A stretch of DNA of 64,000 nt from Phialophora verrucosa. Taxonomy: Eukaryota; Ascomycota; Eurotiomycetes; Chaetothyriales; Herpotrichiellaceae. The stretch is from NCBI GenBank assembly GCA_002099365.1, contig MSED01000006.1, forward strand, positions 186,001 through 250,000, given 5' to 3'. Positions 1 through 11,780 of this stretch are shown here, piece after piece (position 1 is the stretch's first letter; each line of letters begins with the position of its first letter). Position numbers and translations under genes: made by a program. The notes beneath the pieces were generated by a model. It worked only from the letters and a program-made list of their open reading frames with translations, made no database searches and was not told the DNA's origin.

Positions 1-1675
1 TCCTGCTACTGTATTATGTCTCGACAGTGCGGGCTACCGATCGGACAGTTCACCTCGACTACGCGTCCTACAAGGGCACATCCTCTAAGGACGTGTCTAA
101 ATGGCTGGGAATGCGCTATGCGGCGCCTCCAACCGGAAATCTAAGATTTGCGGCACCTCAAGATCCTCCCATCGAGTCCGGTGTGCAGGCCGCCGACAAG
201 GTGCGTCTGCGTTTCCGCATAATTTCGAGGCTTCAGTCGCTAACGTTGTTCAGCACGGGAAACTCTGCCTGGGAACAGGTGACACCCCAAGCAATCCGGG
301 TACGTCTGAAGATTGTCTTTTCCTCGACGTATACGCTCCGACCAAGGCAACCAACACGTCGAAATTGCCCGTCTACTTCTTCATCCAAGGAGGCGGCTTT
401 AATTTCAATTCAAACGGAAACTACGATGGCAGTGGGCTGGTCGCTGCCTCTGGCAATGAGATTGTTGTTGTCACATCCAACTACCGCGTCGGACCCTACG
501 GATTCCTAGCGAGCCGAGAAATTCAGGATGCGCCTTCTGCTGGCTTCAATAACGGTCTTAAGGACCAGCGCAAAGCCCTCGAATGGGTTCAGAAGTACAT
601 CGCACACTTTGGCGGTGATCCCAAACATGTTGTCCTTGGAGGTGACTCAGCGGGCGCCGCAAGTATCGCCTATCATCTGACAGCGTACGGCGGCCGCGAC
701 GACGGGCTGTTTGTTGCAGCCGCAGCCGAGTCAGTCAGTTTCGCCACCATTTTGAGTGTCAACGAGAGCCAATACCAGTATGACACCTTGGTCAAACGTG
801 CGGGCTGCACAGACGAGGATAACACCCTCTCTTGTCTTCGCTCTAAATCCGCCACAGAGTTGCAAACCTACAACCACAACATCCCTTACCCTGGCGCGCG
901 AAACCCTCCACTATACATGTGGAATCCTGTCCTCGACAGTGATATGGTCCGAAATTATACACGCACATCCTTCAACAACGGCGAGTTCATCAAAGTTCCG
1001 GTCATCTTTGGCGACGACACCAATGCGGGGACCATCTTCACACCAAGGGGCACATCAAGTCTATCTCAATCGAACACATTCCTCCACAACCAGTTCCCTT
1101 ATCTTACCCCCGAGCAGCTCGAACGTATAAGTCAGCTCTATCCAAACGACGGGCCAGACTTCCCCAATGCCGGTACATGGTGGAGACAAGTCTCCAATGC
1201 TTATGGTGACATAAGATACATGTGTCCAACACTCTGGATTTCTTCCACGCTTGCGCGCTACGGCCTGAAAGGCAATTGGAACTATCGCTACAACGTCGAA
1301 GACCCTGAACAAATGCAACGGGGTCTGGGAGTGCCTCATACAGCCGAGATATCGGCCATATGGGGTCCTGCAAACACCAACGGTGCAGCTCCGGCGAGCT
1401 ATCACAAGGGGAAGGTCAATGAATGGATTGTGCCCATGATACAGAGTTACTGGGTGAGCTTCATCAGGACCCTAAATCCGAATTCTCTGAGGGCCAAAGG
1501 CTCGCCGAAATGGGACGAGTTCATGCTCGATGCCGAGCAGAATGACACGGGCAGTGCCGACTGGAGCAGGATGCTCTTCGACACTGCAAAGACTACTGGT
1601 ATGGAAGATGTCGGTATTTCGGTACGGACGAGGTGTCAGTATCTGAACTCGATCGGACTGGCGATACGGCAATGA
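1..1675 (+). CDS. Type-B carboxylesterase/lipase family protein, 5' truncated
   Basis: Exons <1..200 and 254..1675; the 53-bp intron (GTGCGT, branch CTAAC, CAG) keeps phase. The reading frame is open to the left edge, and its first residues (LLLYYVSTVRA) look like the end of a signal peptide, so the true start lies outside the window and the enzyme is probably secreted. Seen: an alpha/beta-hydrolase fold with early PPTGNLRF and SEDCLFLDVYAP blocks, the nucleophile elbow GGDSAGA (Ser codon 647-649) and the catalytic His in GVPHTAE (codon 1337-1339). The family hydrolyses carboxylic esters through a Ser-Glu/Asp-His triad. The acid normally sits in a (D/N)EGT motif, but here the segment reads GDDTNAGT with Ala at 1026-1028. 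The enzyme may be impaired or use another acid. Substrate cannot be inferred. Confidence 0.9.
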
Positions 1676-2281
1676 TGATTACCATCCTCGTGACTTTAGC
1701 TAGCGAAGGCGTCTAGAACACCGGGTAAAATTCGTCGGAAATCGACATGAATTATGGAAACTCGGGTACAATGGGTTAACGGCTAAACGAAATGTCATTG
1801 GAGTGTGCAGGGCTATCACAAAATTTCCCTGTCGATAGGCGAACACATGAAGGGCGCACGTTCGGTATGTGCTTCATCACAAATCTGAGGTCAGACTCGG
1901 ATTGGGACACGTTGCACACATATTCAGCTCCTTGTACAGGACAGACTCGTGTCAGCTAGTTCATGGCCTATATCAACCCCAAGCTTCTGGACCAGCATCC
2001 GCCGTGCATAGCTCTCTTGCCTCATCAGGAACTCTGCCAACCCCGCAACCATCTTGCGGAGTTGAGCTACTGACGCTTCGATAAGGCCAGCCCCATCTCT
2101 CTTTCCTCTCTCGGCTTATCACAAACGTCCTATTACCAGTGGTCGTACTCGTGTGAGTATAAGAGAGTCGTGCAGGAGCTCCCGAAAACCTTCGAGGGTA
2201 ATTCTCTTGCACTATTGCCGACCAGCTTGCGGTTGAACGGTAACTTGACGCATCGACCCTGCAATTGGTGCCTTGCCCAAA
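1676..2281. other. Intergenic region between esterase and AsaB-like gene
   Basis: About 600 bases holding the esterase 3' flank and the promoter of the next gene. Open frames here are short or antisense to the downstream coding sequence. No repeat or RNA gene was recognised. Confidence 0.6.
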
Positions 2282-3409
2282 ATGTCGACCACAACCACGC
2301 TGACTCAAGTCATTTCTTCTTCGCCGCCCTCGACAGAAGCCCAATGGCGCGGCAAGCTGCGGTATATTCCGCAGGGCCAAACGCCGACGCCATCCCCTCA
2401 CAATTTCCACCTCCCCGCCATGGCAGAATTTGGCGACGTGCGGCTCCAAGGACTGATAGACATGCGACCTGTGCCCACTATTTCTGAGCTGAGGAACGCC
2501 AAAGAAGGGACGGCGCAACTCGACACTCACGGCTTCACGGCGATCCGTCACCCGACCACCATGAACTCCCCACCCTACAGCCTTGCGAGCTGGAAAGATC
2601 CCAATCTTCTCAAGCAACTGTATGTGCCCGAGACGGAGGAAATGGTCAAGCAAGTCACCGGAGCCAAAACTGTCATCACCGAAGCTCTTCTCCTCCGCAG
2701 CGCTATTTGGTCGGAAGCAGATGCTCTAGCGACACACGCAGGGCATGGCGACCAGCAGGGAGATGAGGTCAAGCCACCCGAGAAGAGTCAAGAGGAGAAA
2801 GATCTCGAACTAGGTTTCCCGCAATTCATCGGATTCTCCCCACAGCATGGCGGCGCGTCCCCGGCCCCGAAAGTCCATCTTGACTACGCCCCTAACGGCG
2901 CGCGGACACATCTCCGGAAGTATCACCCTAAAATGACAGCCACCGCTAAGCCCATCATCGAGGCGGAGGAGAAACTGCTTGCCGAAGGAAAGTCTCTTCG
3001 GGGAGAGTACGCGTCTTCCGGCCTCGGACCACGGTGGGCGCTGTATTCCATCTGGCGACCTTTAAAACGTGTCCGACGGGATCCCTTGGCACTCGGCGAC
3101 GCTCGCACCTTTCTCGAAACTGATTATGTTCCAGTTATTGTTAAAACTCCCAACCTCGGCATCCAGGAGGACTCGAAGGAGACACATGACACAGAGTCCT
3201 ATCTGGCGCGATGGTCCAGTGGTCAGAAGTGGTATTTTATCTCTGAGCAAGAGCCGGAGGAAGTGCTGGTGATCGGCTTGTTCGATAGTGAGCGGGACAA
3301 GGAGACGGTCGCGGCCGGAGGGACGTTACACAGTAGCGTGGATTTGGAAGGCACCGAGAACGAGGAGCCAAGGGAGAGTTTGGAGTTGAGGTGCCTGGCC
3401 ATTTGGTAG
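2282..3409 (+). CDS. AsaB/CTB9-like (GA4-desaturase, CmcJ/NvfI) family oxidoreductase
   Basis: Single exon, 375 residues. The frame extends three codons upstream without an ATG, so the start is ATG 2282 (MSTTTT). The body matches the fungal family annotated as putative GA4 desaturase, hydroxylase/desaturase AsaB or CTB9: a conserved LRKYHP segment, SIWRPLKRVRRDPLALGD, a WYFISEQEPEEVLVI block and a C-terminal SLELRCLAIW. Characterised members act in secondary metabolism as oxygenases or desaturases. His199-x-Asp201 (VHLDY) and His350 (GTLHSS) could form an iron-binding HxD...H triad; this is inference. No backbone synthase lies within the window, so a biosynthetic cluster is not shown. The exact substrate is unknown. 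Confidence 0.82.
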   Translation: MSTTTTLTQVISSSPPSTEAQWRGKLRYIPQGQTPTPSPHNFHLPAMAEFGDVRLQGLIDMRPVPTISELRNAKEGTAQLDTHGFTAIRHPTTMNSPPYSLASWKDPNLLKQLYVPETEEMVKQVTGAKTVITEALLLRSAIWSEADALATHAGHGDQQGDEVKPPEKSQEEKDLELGFPQFIGFSPQHGGASPAPKVHLDYAPNGARTHLRKYHPKMTATAKPIIEAEEKLLAEGKSLRGEYASSGLGPRWALYSIWRPLKRVRRDPLALGDARTFLETDYVPVIVKTPNLGIQEDSKETHDTESYLARWSSGQKWYFISEQEPEEVLVIGLFDSERDKETVAAGGTLHSSVDLEGTENEEPRESLELRCLAIW

Positions 3410-6375
3410 AGAACCATCCATCGTTGTGCTCGTTGTTGCGTGGTTGGATTTGGCGCATTTGGTACTACTGAGTGTCCCGGGGCTTTACACTACACTGTCA
3501 CCTTTATCGCTGTTATACCTTTTCTCGCTCATTGGTCAGTTGAACATTGCTTTAGTAGTACCTGTGCTCTAAGTTCCCGAAGCAATACATCCTTTCGTCG
3601 ACGTCCGAATTTTCGAAGGTTCCAACACAATGTTCCGACTCTCAGATTTGCCACCGCGCTCGGAACTTTCGGGAGAACGTATCCAGGGTAGGCAGGTATT
3701 CCATACTTACCAGGGCAGGAACAGAGAGAGGACAGGACCGGGATGAGTACTTCCGGTGGGATTCCAGAGTCTGCCCACGAAAGCTGGGTCGCAGGTCTAC
3801 GAATCCTTCCCAGGGGCTGTTGGAGGCGATCCAAGGTTGCGAAGGCCGTTGTCATGTCAAGCTGAAGTGTGATGGCCGTCACGAGATTGAGATAGGATAC
3901 AGACCAACACCGGAAATTTTGTTATTACCGGTACCGTACCAGGCGAGCAGTAAGTTTTGCCCGAGGGTATATACTAATACTGTATCCACACGCTACTGTA
4001 TGGCAGTACCTACCCTCCCTGAATTCATCCACTCCCGTCATAACGACGCACGATCCCTATCACTTTGGACATCTCATCCTGCGTTTGGAAGCCTCGGAAA
4101 ACTTCAAGTCCGTACGTGGATTCGTCTTTGATATGAGTCTGGGTATGAAGGGGCGAACGAATCGGGACTGAGGAAGATGGCTGGTTTCTTGCAGAACAGC
4201 ACAACCTCAGAAGCCAGATCTCGCTCGGGGGTCCAGACACCAGGCCCGTTTGGAATGGGTGCCGCCGTCCGACGAAGTGCACAATCTCGGTGAGCTTTTC
4301 CTTTGATTTTCGCTGGGAAAGCACCTGACCAGGGAAGAGAGATTGGGAGTTTTTTTGTGGCTGTAACTTGGGACCAGTGTGGTCTCGACCCTCTTGACAC
4401 AGCAAAGGTACCCTTGATACAGGCCATCGCCATGTTCACCTTCAAGAAGGGGGATAGGATGTTTGGACCATGCGAGAATAGGCTGAAGTCTCGCCACGTG
4501 AGCAAATGCACCCGATAACTCAACCTCGGGTTTCCGTGGTAAATTCCCCGCTCCATGGCTCGCATGGCAATGGGGAAAGGAACGAGCAGGGGGGTTCATC
4601 ATCACGGCTTCGCCGTTACACATGCGGAAATCCAAAAGCCATGTTGAGCGAGATCCGCTGCAAGGTACGGTCGGCACAGGCGAACTCCACGTGGTTCATT
4701 TCTGCTTCAGACCACAGACCACAGCATCCGGCATAAGGACCTGCAGCTGACCAATGAATCCGGAGTCAGTATGTTGTGTTCGAGCACACCACTCAGCTCC
4801 AGCTGTTCCCGAACGGCGGAAGCTGTCAACAAAGGCCCCGAAAGCAGGTCCCTGCCCGAACCGGCGCCAGAAGGGGCGTAACGCTGATTGAACGGCTGCT
4901 CCCTTCCCATGCAAAGCTCGGTAATAGTTCCACAGACGTGCTTCAGTCCTGTTATTCGAGAGCTTAGAGTAATCCATGCAAGTCCCAGCTACGCACTGGA
5001 TCGCATACCCGACCACCCAAGTCACAGCCGAGATTTTGGTAGATCTGGGGTCAAACTCTCTGACCCAGATGTTTGTATGCCATGCACGTCTGACTCACGG
5101 GGTTCAAGAAGGGGGTGCTGCTGTTGAAAATGAGCACCCTTTGTGCCCGAGGTCTTGCAAGAGCTGGACTTGGCAACCACGATGTTGCTGTTCTCAATGT
5201 TGACGCTTTTGGCATCTACCACATTCGAGTTAAGGGTCTCAAGGGGCATCGAGGTCGACTAGAGTGGCGCCGTTGAAGCGAGATCCTGTATCTGGCCCTG
5301 ATGGAGAATTTGGGATTTGTGGTCCATGGAACAGGCCGAAACCCGCTGTGGATCGACGGCGACTTCTGTCTTGTGAAGTATGTATCATACGAGCCTCGCA
5401 GATAAGGGCGATCTCTGAACGGAGACCCCGATGTGGCATATTTTGTTATTGGACTGAGGCCGGGCATGTGAATGGAAGTTACAGACACTAAGAAACTCTG
5501 CTGGAGGTCGGCGTAGATGACCAGGATTGAGATCGAGGACACGCGTTCGGACCAAGACGGCAAGCTCATGCTGTCGAGGCCGCCATGCCGCATGCAGGCT
5601 TTATGTAACGCAATCACACCACCTTTTCGCGACGTCCAAAGCATCTCGATCGACCAAGCCTTCCCACATGTGCATTTGACATCTCCTGATGATGGATACG
5701 ATACCTGTTGCCCAATCCAACCAGAAGCCCCGTTACGCGCATATCATGTCAGCGGCCGTGGCCTGCTGTTCTTGCCTGGGCCGCCTGGTCGAGGCATGCA
5801 CCAGGATGCTGGAGCTCGACGCTGGCGCCGCGTTGATTGGCGGGCGGATGCAGAGCTCTCCAGCTTTTTCGCCGCCTCGAAACCCCTCAACAGCTATCGG
5901 AATAACAGTCAGCTTGCTCACAATGCAGCTTGTGCATATCCGTGCATCACTCACTTGTAACCGCCTTGGGCCACGTGCAGGGATTGACCAGCTTGGATTG
6001 AGGGAGCCCAATAAACTTTCCTCCGAGATGGGCGCTCGGATCCCCCCAAGCGAGACATTCGAAGGGAATCGTGGGATCTGAGCATGTCACTCATCCTGCA
6101 TATCCTACATATCATGACGCTCATCGACCCAGCATTGACACACGGTGTCCGCCGCCGTCACAAACCACGTATTACCTTGCCTCAAGGTCGTAGCTGAAAC
6201 TGTGATTCGTATATATTGCGCCTGCTTCACCTGTCCCTCACCTCTCCCTCACTTCTCCCATTACTTCTCAACCGGCTCCCTCACGCCAAACTCAAACCCC
6301 CTCCTCCACCACTGTTCCTCTTTGCCCACCCTCCCTTTCAGCGGGCACACAGAATCTCTGCCGTCGCTGAAAGCC
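3410..6375. other. 3-kb stretch without a credible gene
   Basis: All frames are interrupted. The longest ORFs (about 150 codons: minus 4104-4565 and 4207-4677, plus 5517-5960) overlap one another on different frames and match no family I know. The sequence is not obviously A+T-rich, so it does not resemble a RIP-mutated repeat. The last 150 bases (about 6225-6350) are a pyrimidine-rich CCCTCAC/CTTCTCC tract typical of a fungal core promoter, just ahead of the phosphoketolase ATG. Confidence 0.5.
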
Positions 6376-8869
6376 ATGGGTTCCATTGTTGAGGGCGATG
6401 TCTCCGTGGAGAGCATCTCGCCATTCGGCAAGGCTCGCTCGACGGTCAAGGACGCCCCTCTGAGTGAGGAAGAGCTCAAACTCACTGATGACTATATGCG
6501 CGCCAGCCTGTATCTCTGCCTGGGTATGCTCTACCTCAAGCAGAATCCGCTCCTCAAAGAGCCGCTCAAGCTCGAGCATCTCAAGGCCCGGCTTCTCGGA
6601 CATTGGGGTTCCGATGCCGGTCAGATCTTCACCTATGTGGCCATGAACCGGCTCATAAAGAAATACGATCTCGATGCTATCTTTATCTCAGGCCCGGGTC
6701 ACGGAGCCCCAGCAGTCATTTCCCAGGCTTATCTGGAGGGCGTCTACAGCGAGGTTTACCCGGACAAATCAGAAGATATCGAGGGTCTGAGGAAGTTCTT
6801 CAAGCAGTTTTCCTTCCCAGGTGGCATTGGCAGTCATGCTACACCTGAAACACCCGGCAGTCTGCACGAAGGGGGTATGTACTCAAAGATTCCCGCCAAA
6901 ATGCAAGTCTCCTGCAACTGACCTCCTTCCAGGTGAGCTCGGTTATAGCATTTCGCATGCATTCGGGACCGTTTTCGACCACCCGAATCTGATTGCTCTG
7001 ACTATGGTCGGTGATGGAGAGTCCGAGACGGGTCCTCTGGCGACCAGCTGGCACAGCACCAAGTTCTTGAACCCCATCACCGATGGCGCCGTTCTCCCCG
7101 TTCTCCATCTCAACGGCTACAAGATCAACAACCCGACGCTTCTTGCGCGGATCAGTCACCGAGAGCTCGAAGCACTTTTCATCGGATATGGATGGACCCC
7201 GTATTTCGTCGAGGGCAGCGACCCTCTGAGCATGCATCAGGCCATGGCCGCCACTTTGGAGAAAGCAGTCCTAGACATCCGAGGCTACCAGAAAAAGGCA
7301 CGAGAGTCAGGAAAAGCATTCCGCCCATTGTGGCCCATGATTATCCTTCGAAGTCCCAAAGGATGGACAGGCCCACGGACAGTGGACGGCCATTATCTCG
7401 AAGGGTACTGGCGATCTCATCAGATCCCTCTTCCAGACGTCGCCTCCAGCTCAGAGCACCTCAAACTCCTGGAGCAGTGGATGAAGAGCTACACACCCGA
7501 GAAATACTTCACCGAGGACGGAAAACTAATCCCAGAGCTGAAGGCGGTTGCTCCGGAAGGCAACAGACGCATGAGTGCTAATCCCGTCGCGAATGGCGGG
7601 CTTGTTAAGAAGCCTTTGCTCATGCCCGACTTCCGCGACTACAATCTCACTGTTGAAAAGGGAGGTATTACAGACGCACCCAGCATGTCCAACTTTGCGG
7701 TCTTCCTTCGCGACATCATCAAGAAGAACCCGCACAACTTCCGACTGTTCGGGCCCGACGAGACGGAATCGAACAAGCTCGGCGGCGTGTACGCGGCTGG
7801 GAAGAAGGTCTGGATGGGCGAATACTTTGACGAGGACGGGGATGGTGGCAATCTAGCGACAGAAGGCCGCGTCATGGAAATGCTCAGCGAGCACACCGTC
7901 GAGGGATGGCTCGAAGGCTACCTTCTGTCCGGACGCCACGGCATGCTCAACAGCTACGAACCCTTCATCCACATCATCGACTCGATGGTGAACCAGCACT
8001 GCAAATGGATCGAGAAGGCCCTCGAGGTCGAGTGGCGCGCCAAGATTGCTTCCCTCAACATCCTCCTCACAGCGACGGTGTGGCGTCAAGACCACAATGG
8101 CTTCACGCACCAAGATCCCGGCTTCCTCGACGTCGTGTGCAACAAATCCCCCGAAGTCGTCCGCATCTACCTGCCACCCGATGGAAACTGCCTCCTCTCG
8201 GTGATGGACCACTGCTTCCGCAGCAGCAACTACGTCAACGTCATCGTCGCCGACAAGCAGAACCATCTGCAGTACCTGGACATGGAAGCCGCGATCGAGC
8301 ACTGCACCAAGGGCGCCGGCATCTGGGATTGGGCCTCCAACGACCAAGGCGAAGAGCCCGATGTGGTCATGGCCTCCTGCGGCGATGTCCCCACCATGGA
8401 AGCCCTGGCCGCCACGGCCCTGCTGCGCGAGTACATCCCCGAACTGAAGATCCGGTTCGTCAACGTGGTCGACCTGTTCAAGCTGATCCCTCACAGGGAC
8501 CACCCGCACGGCATGACGCAGCGGGACTTTGAAGCCATCTTCACGGCCAACAGACCCGTCATCTTCAACTTCCATTCCTACCCGTGGTTGATCCACCGTC
8601 TCACCGCCCAGCGCCCCAGCCAACATAACCTGCACGTCCGGGGCTACAATGAAAAGGGCAACATCGACACTCCGCTGGAGTTGGCCATCCGCAACCGCAC
8701 CGATCGATTCAGTCTCGCGATGGAGGCGTTGGACCGCATGCCCGAACTGGGGAACAAGGGCTCCAGCGCGAGGGAGAAGCTGCTCAGCAGCCAGATCAAG
8801 TACCGCACCGCGGCGTTCAACGAGGGCATCGACCCCTTGGAGATCCGGAATTGGAGGTGGCCCTTTTAG
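6376..8869 (+). CDS. phk: Xylulose-5-phosphate/fructose-6-phosphate phosphoketolase
   Basis: Exons 6376..6874 and 6933..8869; a 58-bp intron (GTATGT...CTTCCAG) splits a Gly codon inside the conserved EGGELGYSISHAFG block. 811 residues, normal for the family. The thiamine-diphosphate enzyme cleaves xylulose 5-phosphate or fructose 6-phosphate with phosphate to acetyl phosphate plus glyceraldehyde 3-phosphate or erythrose 4-phosphate, and is cytosolic. Seen: GHGAPA near residue 115, the diphosphate-binding GDGESETGP near residue 195, and the characteristic C-terminus IRNWRWPF. The start is the first ATG after the pyrimidine tract (GCCATGG context). No acetate kinase or phosphotransacetylase gene lies nearby. 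A long antisense frame over the second exon is a codon-bias shadow. Confidence 0.97.
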
Positions 8870-9466
8870 GCGGAGCAGAGCGGTTCGACCGGTGGTGATA
8901 CGGTCGGCGAGGCTCAAGCGTACCATGGAGGAGGACGACGAGAACGAGAACGAGAACGAGAATGACAATGACAATGACGTGGAGCTGGTGATGATGGGGC
9001 ATCAGCATGCTCGGAAAAAGCGACATCGGGTGACATAGAGAGCTTCCACACAATAATTATAGATATTATGACCAGAACAACTTTGTCAACATAGTCCAAT
9101 ATCGTCGCTACGTCATGACAGACATACATACGCGGTGCATGCGAAAGGAAGAGTACACTTGAGATCGACCTTGACGTCGCGTCGCCGGGGTTGCCAGCCG
9201 TATGCCGTGTGCACGATGACCGCGGAAAGGCAAGGCTGGCGTCCAGGGGGTTTCGATCACGCTTTCTCCTTTGTGCATGAGTTTCATGTTCTATACGTAC
9301 CCCCTTGTCACATTATTATCACATGGCGGAAGGTGGGGTTGATATGTGGTATTCCGCGCTCTCTTTCTCTCTCTCTCTCTTGCTCGCTCAATCTCTCGGT
9401 GTCATTAATCAGTCGTTACGTCGTTACAGTACCTGAAAGAACACGCCAAGGTACATTGACTAAGTC
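8870..9466. other. Convergent 3' region with simple repeats and a 37-codon ORF
   Basis: Contains an imperfect hexanucleotide repeat (GAGAAC, then AATGAC, about 8937-8980) lying inside a short ATG-started ORF at 8925-9038 that encodes an Asp/Glu/Asn-rich 37-residue peptide ending in basic residues. A CT-rich microsatellite follows at about 9358-9395. No other gene is visible between the two convergent genes. Confidence 0.5.
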
Positions 9467-11415
9467 CTACGACGTCGCTCTGGCCCCGGAGCCCAACCCT
9501 CCCCTCCCGCCGCCAATGTTGCCTATGAACACGACCAGCACGGCGCAATACCTATGTATGAGAGGAGCAGCGGTTAGCTTGAATTCGTCTTGGCCCCGGT
9601 TCGCTTTGTGGTACGGATATAATGAATGCCAACGGGGATTCGATCCACATCCGCATCCGCATCGACTCCCCGACTCGGCCAGCCACTCCACGGAATCCCC
9701 CCGGCAATGCAATGCAGTGCAAAGACGTATGGATATCCTCATGGCGACCAGCTGAGAAGCTACCCGCAACACACACGGGTAAATCAAGGAAGTTAACAAA
9801 AGGGATGTATTGAACTCACGCAGCCGACGCGGCCAGGACTTCATGGCGCTTTGCGCGCGAAAACAGCGCCACGCCCGCCGAGAAAGCGAGCGTCGAGACG
9901 AGGAGCACGCCCACGCAGATGCCCTCTATCCCCGCGGGAGTGGCGTCCCTCCCTTGTTGCTGGTCCTGCTGCTGACCCGGGGCTCCGTCCGTGAGATGGA
10001 AGAGGACGTACACGGGGACGACGAGCAGGACGAGGATCATGAGGAGCATGATGGTGTTGACGAGGTGGGCGATGCGTTGGCGCGTGAAGTACGTGATGTG
10101 GCGCGACGTGGCCATCTTGCGGCGCGTGTCGTCGGAACGGAAGAGGTTCTGGGCAAATGTAAGTGTAAGCGAGGGAGCCGCTGTGTTTGTGTCATTCGTC
10201 CATCGAGATATTTGAGTGGAGTGGAGTTGGGATGGGAGGTGTGCAACACGAGGCCGCCCTTGGGTGACGCTTGCTCACAGCTATCATCTCCAGGTGTAAC
10301 TTCTGGAGAATCTTCTCGACCGCGGCGTCTAGCCACGCGTACTCCCTGCCCGGCCGCAGGGTGATGAGGTCTTCCTTGTCGTTGATGAAGCCGGCGTCGT
10401 CCCCGATGAGAGGCTGTTCCATGTCCATCCACCGTTTGACGCTCGTGTGTTCGGTGTTTGTGGGTTTGTTGAGCGCTGTCATCTGGCTTGCTGCGAGCAC
10501 GAGGGTTGCTGTCGTCGCAAGTAGTAAGTAAGTAAAGTAAGCAGTAGGGTAAGAGGGTAGTTGGTGGTAATATAAAGTGGATTGTAATGCAGCGCGGTTG
10601 GCATTGTCAGGAGACACTCACAGTACTCCAGCCACTTCTTCTCAATCTGCTCCATCAACGCGCGCCGCTCGGCCATAAAGTCCTCGTCTCGGTGGAGCCG
10701 TGTCCTCAGCAGATCGCCCCGGCCTTCGTCCTCGTCGGCGCTGTCCATGAGATCGAGCTTGAGCTCCAGGCGGCGCAGATCGTCTTGCTTCTCGAGCAGT
10801 AGTCGCGATTGAAGATACCCAAACCGTCTGTAGAGCATGAAGTTCTCGTCCGAGTCGAGAAACGTGGCCGTTCGAGGGTACCCGTTCGCCGCGACGTTCA
10901 CTGGTCACAAATGGTCAGACGTTGCGATCCTGTTCCCCTAGCTGCCTCCCCTCTGGAGCCTCCGTGGCTGGTTGACGGGGAGGGGGCGGTTCCATAGCAC
11001 GTACGTTGTCGAATGGTGAATCCATCGTCCGAGTCTGTGTCCTCGTCCACGTCCCTGGCATCCGAGTCTGGAGCCACCTGGGCGGGATCGCGAGAGACGA
11101 GCGCGCGTAACCTCGACAGGCAGCTCTTCAGTCTATTGCTGCTCCTCTCTACGAAGAAGAGGGGGTGAGGTCAGTACCTGCTGCTACCAGACGGGCTCGA
11201 TGGGGTTTTTCGGTAACCCTGTTAAACGCACCGAAAAGAGTGGCAGAAGAACTGGTCCTCGAACTTCTCAGTGTCGCTGCCGTTGGCGAGTCTGGCTCTG
11301 CTTCTGGCCCAGTCACTTGGCCTGACACCGGTGAGAGCTCATCGGCAAGGCGAGCTGAGAGGTCTCTCTCGAAGATGCTAGCCTGGCCCTTCTCCTCGTC
11401 GTCGATGGAGGCCAT
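9467..11415 (-). CDS. DUF6594 family integral membrane protein, six exons
   Basis: Model complement(9467..9551, 9820..10148, 10279..10490, 10622..10900, 11005..11148, 11232..11415), 410 residues. Every junction has GT-AG ends and matching phase; the last intron is long (268 bp). The protein shows the DUF6594 order: an acidic N-terminus, NGYPRTATFLDSDENFM, LYRRFGYLQSRLLL, KEDLITLRPGREYAWLD, then TRQRIAHLVNTIM leading into three C-terminal membrane segments (about residues 306-325, 346-365 and 384-396), the last around YCAVLVVFIGNIG. A Gln/Asp-rich loop (GQQQDQQQGRD) separates the first two. This family is common in Pezizomycotina and its function is unknown. A downstream ATG cannot be excluded, but ATG 11415 begins a continuous first exon. 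Confidence 0.88.
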
Positions 11416-11780
11416 TGCAGAGATCGGTCGCGAGCCCCAGACAGATCGGGCTTCGACATTGTGGGCGAAGAGAAGGGAATTCCTGCATCTCGAGTCTCGT
11501 CCGCTTGCTTAAGTATACCTCCTGCTACTGCTGCTGGTTTGCACTTTCCCGACAACACCCCCAGGCTGTTCAGAGCTGGACACACACCCCTTGACCTGGG
11601 CAACTTATGGCGGGAAATGCGGGGCAACAGTAGTAGGGCATACGAGGTGTCCAGCTAAGGTGCATTGCTTGCAGGCCGCCATGCATGCACGCCATGCAGA
11701 GCGACGGACCAGGCGCAGTCACAAAGGTTTCCTCCAATCAGTTAATCAATAGATTGAATGGGCTTCACAATTCAGCTCAT
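11416..11780. other. Short intergenic/promoter region
   Basis: Upstream of the DUF6594 ATG and downstream of the doubtful small gene. It contains an ATGCATGCACGCCATGCA-like tract at about 11680. No gene seen. Confidence 0.5.

Noticed and set aside
1973..2653. 226-codon minus-strand ORF over the AsaB-like start
   Set aside because: It overlaps conserved coding sequence on the other strand and resembles no protein family.
4104..4677. Overlapping minus ORFs in three frames in the 3-kb gap
   Set aside because: Open in all three frames at once and without domain signals, as expected from chance.
7853..8974. 373-codon minus-strand ORF over the phosphoketolase
   Set aside because: It is antisense to a strongly conserved exon, low in complexity and explained by G/C-rich third positions.
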